DNA from: Dolomedes plantarius
Taxonomy: Eukaryota > Arthropoda > Arachnida > Araneae > Dolomedidae
Length of the DNA: 64,000 nucleotides
Reading direction: 5' to 3'
Assembly: GCA_907164885.2 (NCBI GenBank)
Contig: OU015495.1
Location: forward strand, 101,090,659-101,154,658
Of this stretch, positions 61,506 to 64,000 are shown piece by piece. The stretch's first letter is position 1; each line of letters opens with the position of its first letter. The notes beneath the pieces were generated by a model. That model had not been told where the DNA came from. It was given only the letters and a program-made list of their open reading frames with translations, and searched no databases. The position numbers and the translations under genes are program-made.

Positions 61506-63471
61506 GGTGAATGAAATTAAAGTATCCCTGTTTGGGACGCCCTGCTGAGAAAAGCAGTGGACGTAACGTCTTCATATTTGGGGGGTATACATATCAGGCC
61601 ATGGGGAATTGATTCGTAGAAAAAATAGAATTAGTTCCAACAAAGACCGCTAGATGCAAATGAGGCGCTGCGGTCGGTTGAAGGTAAGGAAAAGGAAACA
61701 TGACTGTACGAAGAAAGGAATGAATACGAGGTGTTGGTAATTAACTTTATTAGTGTAGTTCGTTACACATGCAGGAACTAAACTACGCTGACTAAGCTTT
61801 ATGTTTGCAAGCGTGTGCAGCGTACGCGTTATGTTTCCTATGTAGAAGTAGCACAACTTAACTTCCAGACCTTTTCTCTGTGGTGTAGTTAAGTGAGAAT
61901 TTGAATATTCGACTTTGCGCGCAGTACCGGAGAACAAAATTTGCATACGAGCTGGGCGAAAGAGTCGTCGTAACAGATAAAAAAGGGCTTACAAATTCAG
62001 AACATTCTTCGACCGCCACGATGGTTTTTTCGTTGCTGGAGCGTGCTTTGCTACTTAAGTTATTTTACCAAAACGGCGATAATGCCACCAAAGCGCTTCG
62101 CTTGTACCGAGGGCAGAAAGCTTTGCTTACGGGTCCAGTAACACTGTGTGCCCTGCGCCGAATGGTGAAACGTTTCGAGGAAACAGGTAGGTTTGCCGTT
62201 CAAGCAGGCCGAGGGCGAAAAAAAACGGTTACCGCAGGTGATGGATGATGTCGCAACCGCTGTCGTTGAGCAGGCAAATTCGAACACAGCAGGAACATGG
62301 AGTGCTCGAGCCGTATCAAGGCAACTCAATTGTCACACACTAAGGTATGGAGGTGCATGCGGAAAGCACTCAAAGCCTATCCGTATAAGCTCCATCGCTT
62401 ACAAGAGTTAAAACATGGGGATTACGATCTGCTTGAAACGTTCGCTTTAACGTTCTTGGCACGTATGAAGGTGGAGCAGAATTCGCCGTGGAACATCCTA
62501 TGGACGATAAGGCTCACTTTTCCATGTGCGGAACAGTGAACGCACATAACTGCCGTATCTGGTCCACTGAGAATCCTCATTCGGTCCACCAAATGCCCCT
62601 GCATTCACCGCAAGTGACTGTATGGATCGGCTTCACTGTGACCTTTATGATTCGGCCATTTTTCTTCGAGAAAATCACCCCGCAAGGACCAGAAACCTGT
62701 TCCGTGACTGCAGCACATTATCGCGCTATGTTGCAAGGTGTGGTAATTTCAGAACTCCAGCAGCGTGGATGTCTCGCTACAACGGAACTAAAAAAAGATG
62801 GTGCCCCTCCTCACATTGGACGCGAGGTTCAACAATTGCTGCGACGTCATTTTACGGAGGATCGCATTATCAGCCGTGCATTTCCTACCAGATGGCCCCC
62901 ACGTTCACCCGACTTAACCCCGTGCGATTTTTGGCTTTGGGGTTACCTCATAGATAAAGTATATCAGGGAAACATAGGAAATCTGGCGGTTTTGAAGAAC
63001 AACATCCTCTTGCACGTACGCAACATTGGTCCCGACCAGTTACACGCCGCTGTGGATCATGCTATAACACGGTGTTACGCGTTGGCCCCGAAGCACGGTG
63101 GAAATATTGAAAACCACCTGTGAAATCTTTGTGTGCTGTTGTTACTACGCGCTTTCCTTTCGTTTGCGCCTTCACTAACATTTCTGTAGGATCGACAGCT
63201 GTTGTGTAACGAACTGTACTAATAAAGTTAATTACCGACACCTCATATTCTTTCCTTTCTTCGTACAGTCATGTTTCCTTTTTCTTACCTTCAACCGATT
63301 GCAGCGTCTCATTTGCACCTAGCGGCCTTTGTTGGAACTAATTGTTTTTTTCCCACCAATCAATTCCCCATGACCTGATATGTATATCCTCCAAATATGA
63401 AGACTTTACGCCCACTGCTTTTCTCGCCAGGGCGTCCCAAACAGGGATACTTTAATTTGAAAAACCCGGTA
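61503..63471 (+). mobile_element. mariner-like transposon with ~245-bp TIRs
   Basis: The 1969-bp element starts CAGGGTGAATGAAATTAAAG. The inverse of its right end starts CCGGGTTTTTCAAATTAAAG, and both go on with TATCCCTGTTTGGGACGCCC. The inverted similarity continues through the ATGAGACGCTGCAATCGG and TTCCTTTCTTCGTACAGTC blocks for about 245 bp. TA lies on each side. A single broken transposase lies on +. Confidence 0.9.
62021..63123 (+). pseudogene. mariner-like transposase with 42-residue D-D spacing
   Basis: The ATG at 62021 opens MVFSLLERALLLKLFYQNGD, a DUF4817-like HTH start, with LRRMVKRFEETG further on. A frameshift at an A8 run (about 62219) leads to VVEQANSNT and ARAVSRQLN. A second near 62325 leads to HTKVWRCMRKALKAYPYK, and a third near 62500 to DDKAHFSMCGTVN with the first Asp. 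The last frame has Asp104 (KKDGAPPHIG) and Asp147 (SPDLTPCDFWLWG), 42 residues apart, and ends with a complete C-terminus. Three shifts, one on a homopolymer. Confidence 0.85.
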
Positions 63472-63482
63472 TGTATATATAT

Positions 63483-63814
63483 TGACCCGGCGGGAGCCAT
63501 GTGTTCAAATCTTCGGATTAAAGTTCAGGAAATATAAAAACAACGGCTGCAAATAATTATCTGGCGTGACGACAGAAAGACAAGGTACTTTATTTTCACA
63601 CATAAACGTAGATAGAAAATCAGAAGAGCATCGCAATGCTAATCTTAGCACGAAGCTAAATAGAACACAACCGTTTTACATCGAATCAAAATTAACTCTG
63701 CTGAAAAACAAAACATTACTATGAGTTGCCAATCTATGAATACAAAACTATTCAAAATACAATTACATTGGCTGACATCTAGGGGCGAAAGGATAAACTA
63801 AATACTTTCAAACA
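63483..63814 (-). repeat. 3' LTR of an LTR element that leaves the window
   Basis: On minus, CTCGGGGGAGGA (a polypurine tract, 63816-63826) is followed by TGTTTGAAAG at 63814. The segment ends CCGCCGGGTCA at 63483 against a TA-rich flank. The purine tract and TG..CA ends suggest a Copia-type LTR, but no coding part is in view. Confidence 0.5.
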
Positions 63815-63826
63815 TCCTCCCCCGAG

Positions 63827-64000
63827 ATGAATATCCATTCAGCACTTCTAAATCAAATATATCATACAAATTAAACAATTATTAAATACAAATGAGGATT
63901 TTGCATGAAAAATTACAATATAGACAATTTTGCAATTACAAAACTAACTTCATGCCATTCTGGGGTAATGCTAAAGTCAATAACAAACAATAAAAAATTT
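63827..64000 (-). other. internal 3' part of the same LTR element
   Basis: AT-rich, no frame with motifs before the window ends. Confidence 0.35.

Overview
This is a repeat-rich animal nuclear segment with no host gene I can defend. It has no prokaryotic gene layout, the spacers are AT-rich, and there are long (TA)n and (CA)n arrays, tRNA-derived SINEs with target-site duplications (TSDs), and at least a dozen classes of arthropod-type transposable element. The three Gypsy gag proteins, the Tc1/mariner subfamilies and the mini-me-like tandem units fit a chelicerate, most likely a spider. That placement is inference. The coding content is transposases and retrotransposon polyproteins, nearly all carrying breaks.

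Layout. 1-3.8 kb: the right part of a PIF/Harbinger transposon. Its nuclease reads rightward and is split by a small hAT-type element; a spliced MADF-BESS DNA-binding gene converges on it from the other strand. 3.8-4.7 kb: an LTR-like fragment holding a second hAT-type MITE with perfect 8-bp TSDs. 4.7-8.15 kb: a BEL/Pao gag and probable LTR on the minus strand, interrupted by a complete Tc1 element. 8.3-14.2 kb: unassigned spacer, two SINEs, an interspersed repeat and a DD36E Tc1/mariner element. 14.26-18.27 kb: a gag-only Gypsy-type element with LTRs. 18.3-28.2 kb: compound microsatellite, repeats, SINEs and a Tc1 DD34E element. 28.2-29.4 kb: a near-intact second copy of the DD36E element. 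29.5-35.1 kb: a complete Gypsy element on the minus strand in the usual order gag-PR-RT-RH-INT, with two 258-bp LTRs. 36-44.9 kb: a TTAA-flanked MITE, three tandem mini-me-like units, a split mariner pseudogene and a possible solo LTR. 45.0-50.0 kb: a Tc1 DD34E element, a KRBA2/SCAND3-like Cys-rich fragment and a DD41D mariner. 50.9-54.0 kb: a SINE, a mariner terminus and a pogo-like TIR element containing a 39-bp palindrome. 54.2-60.9 kb: a complete LTR element with two 523-bp LTRs and the order gag-PR-INT-RT-RH. 61.5-63.5 kb: a mariner-like element with TIRs of about 245 bp and an unusual DD42D spacing. 63.5 kb to the end: the 3' LTR of a further LTR element that leaves the window.

The most interesting item is the element at 54.2-60.9 kb. 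It encodes Gypsy-type proteins but places integrase before reverse transcriptase, as in Ty1/copia and in the Gmr1-like group of Ty3/gypsy elements. It lies about 19 kb from a conventional Gypsy element with a similar gag N-terminus. Most of its reading-frame breaks fall on mononucleotide runs, so some may be assembly errors. A second theme is that TA-targeting transposons and LTR elements repeatedly abut long (TA)n arrays.
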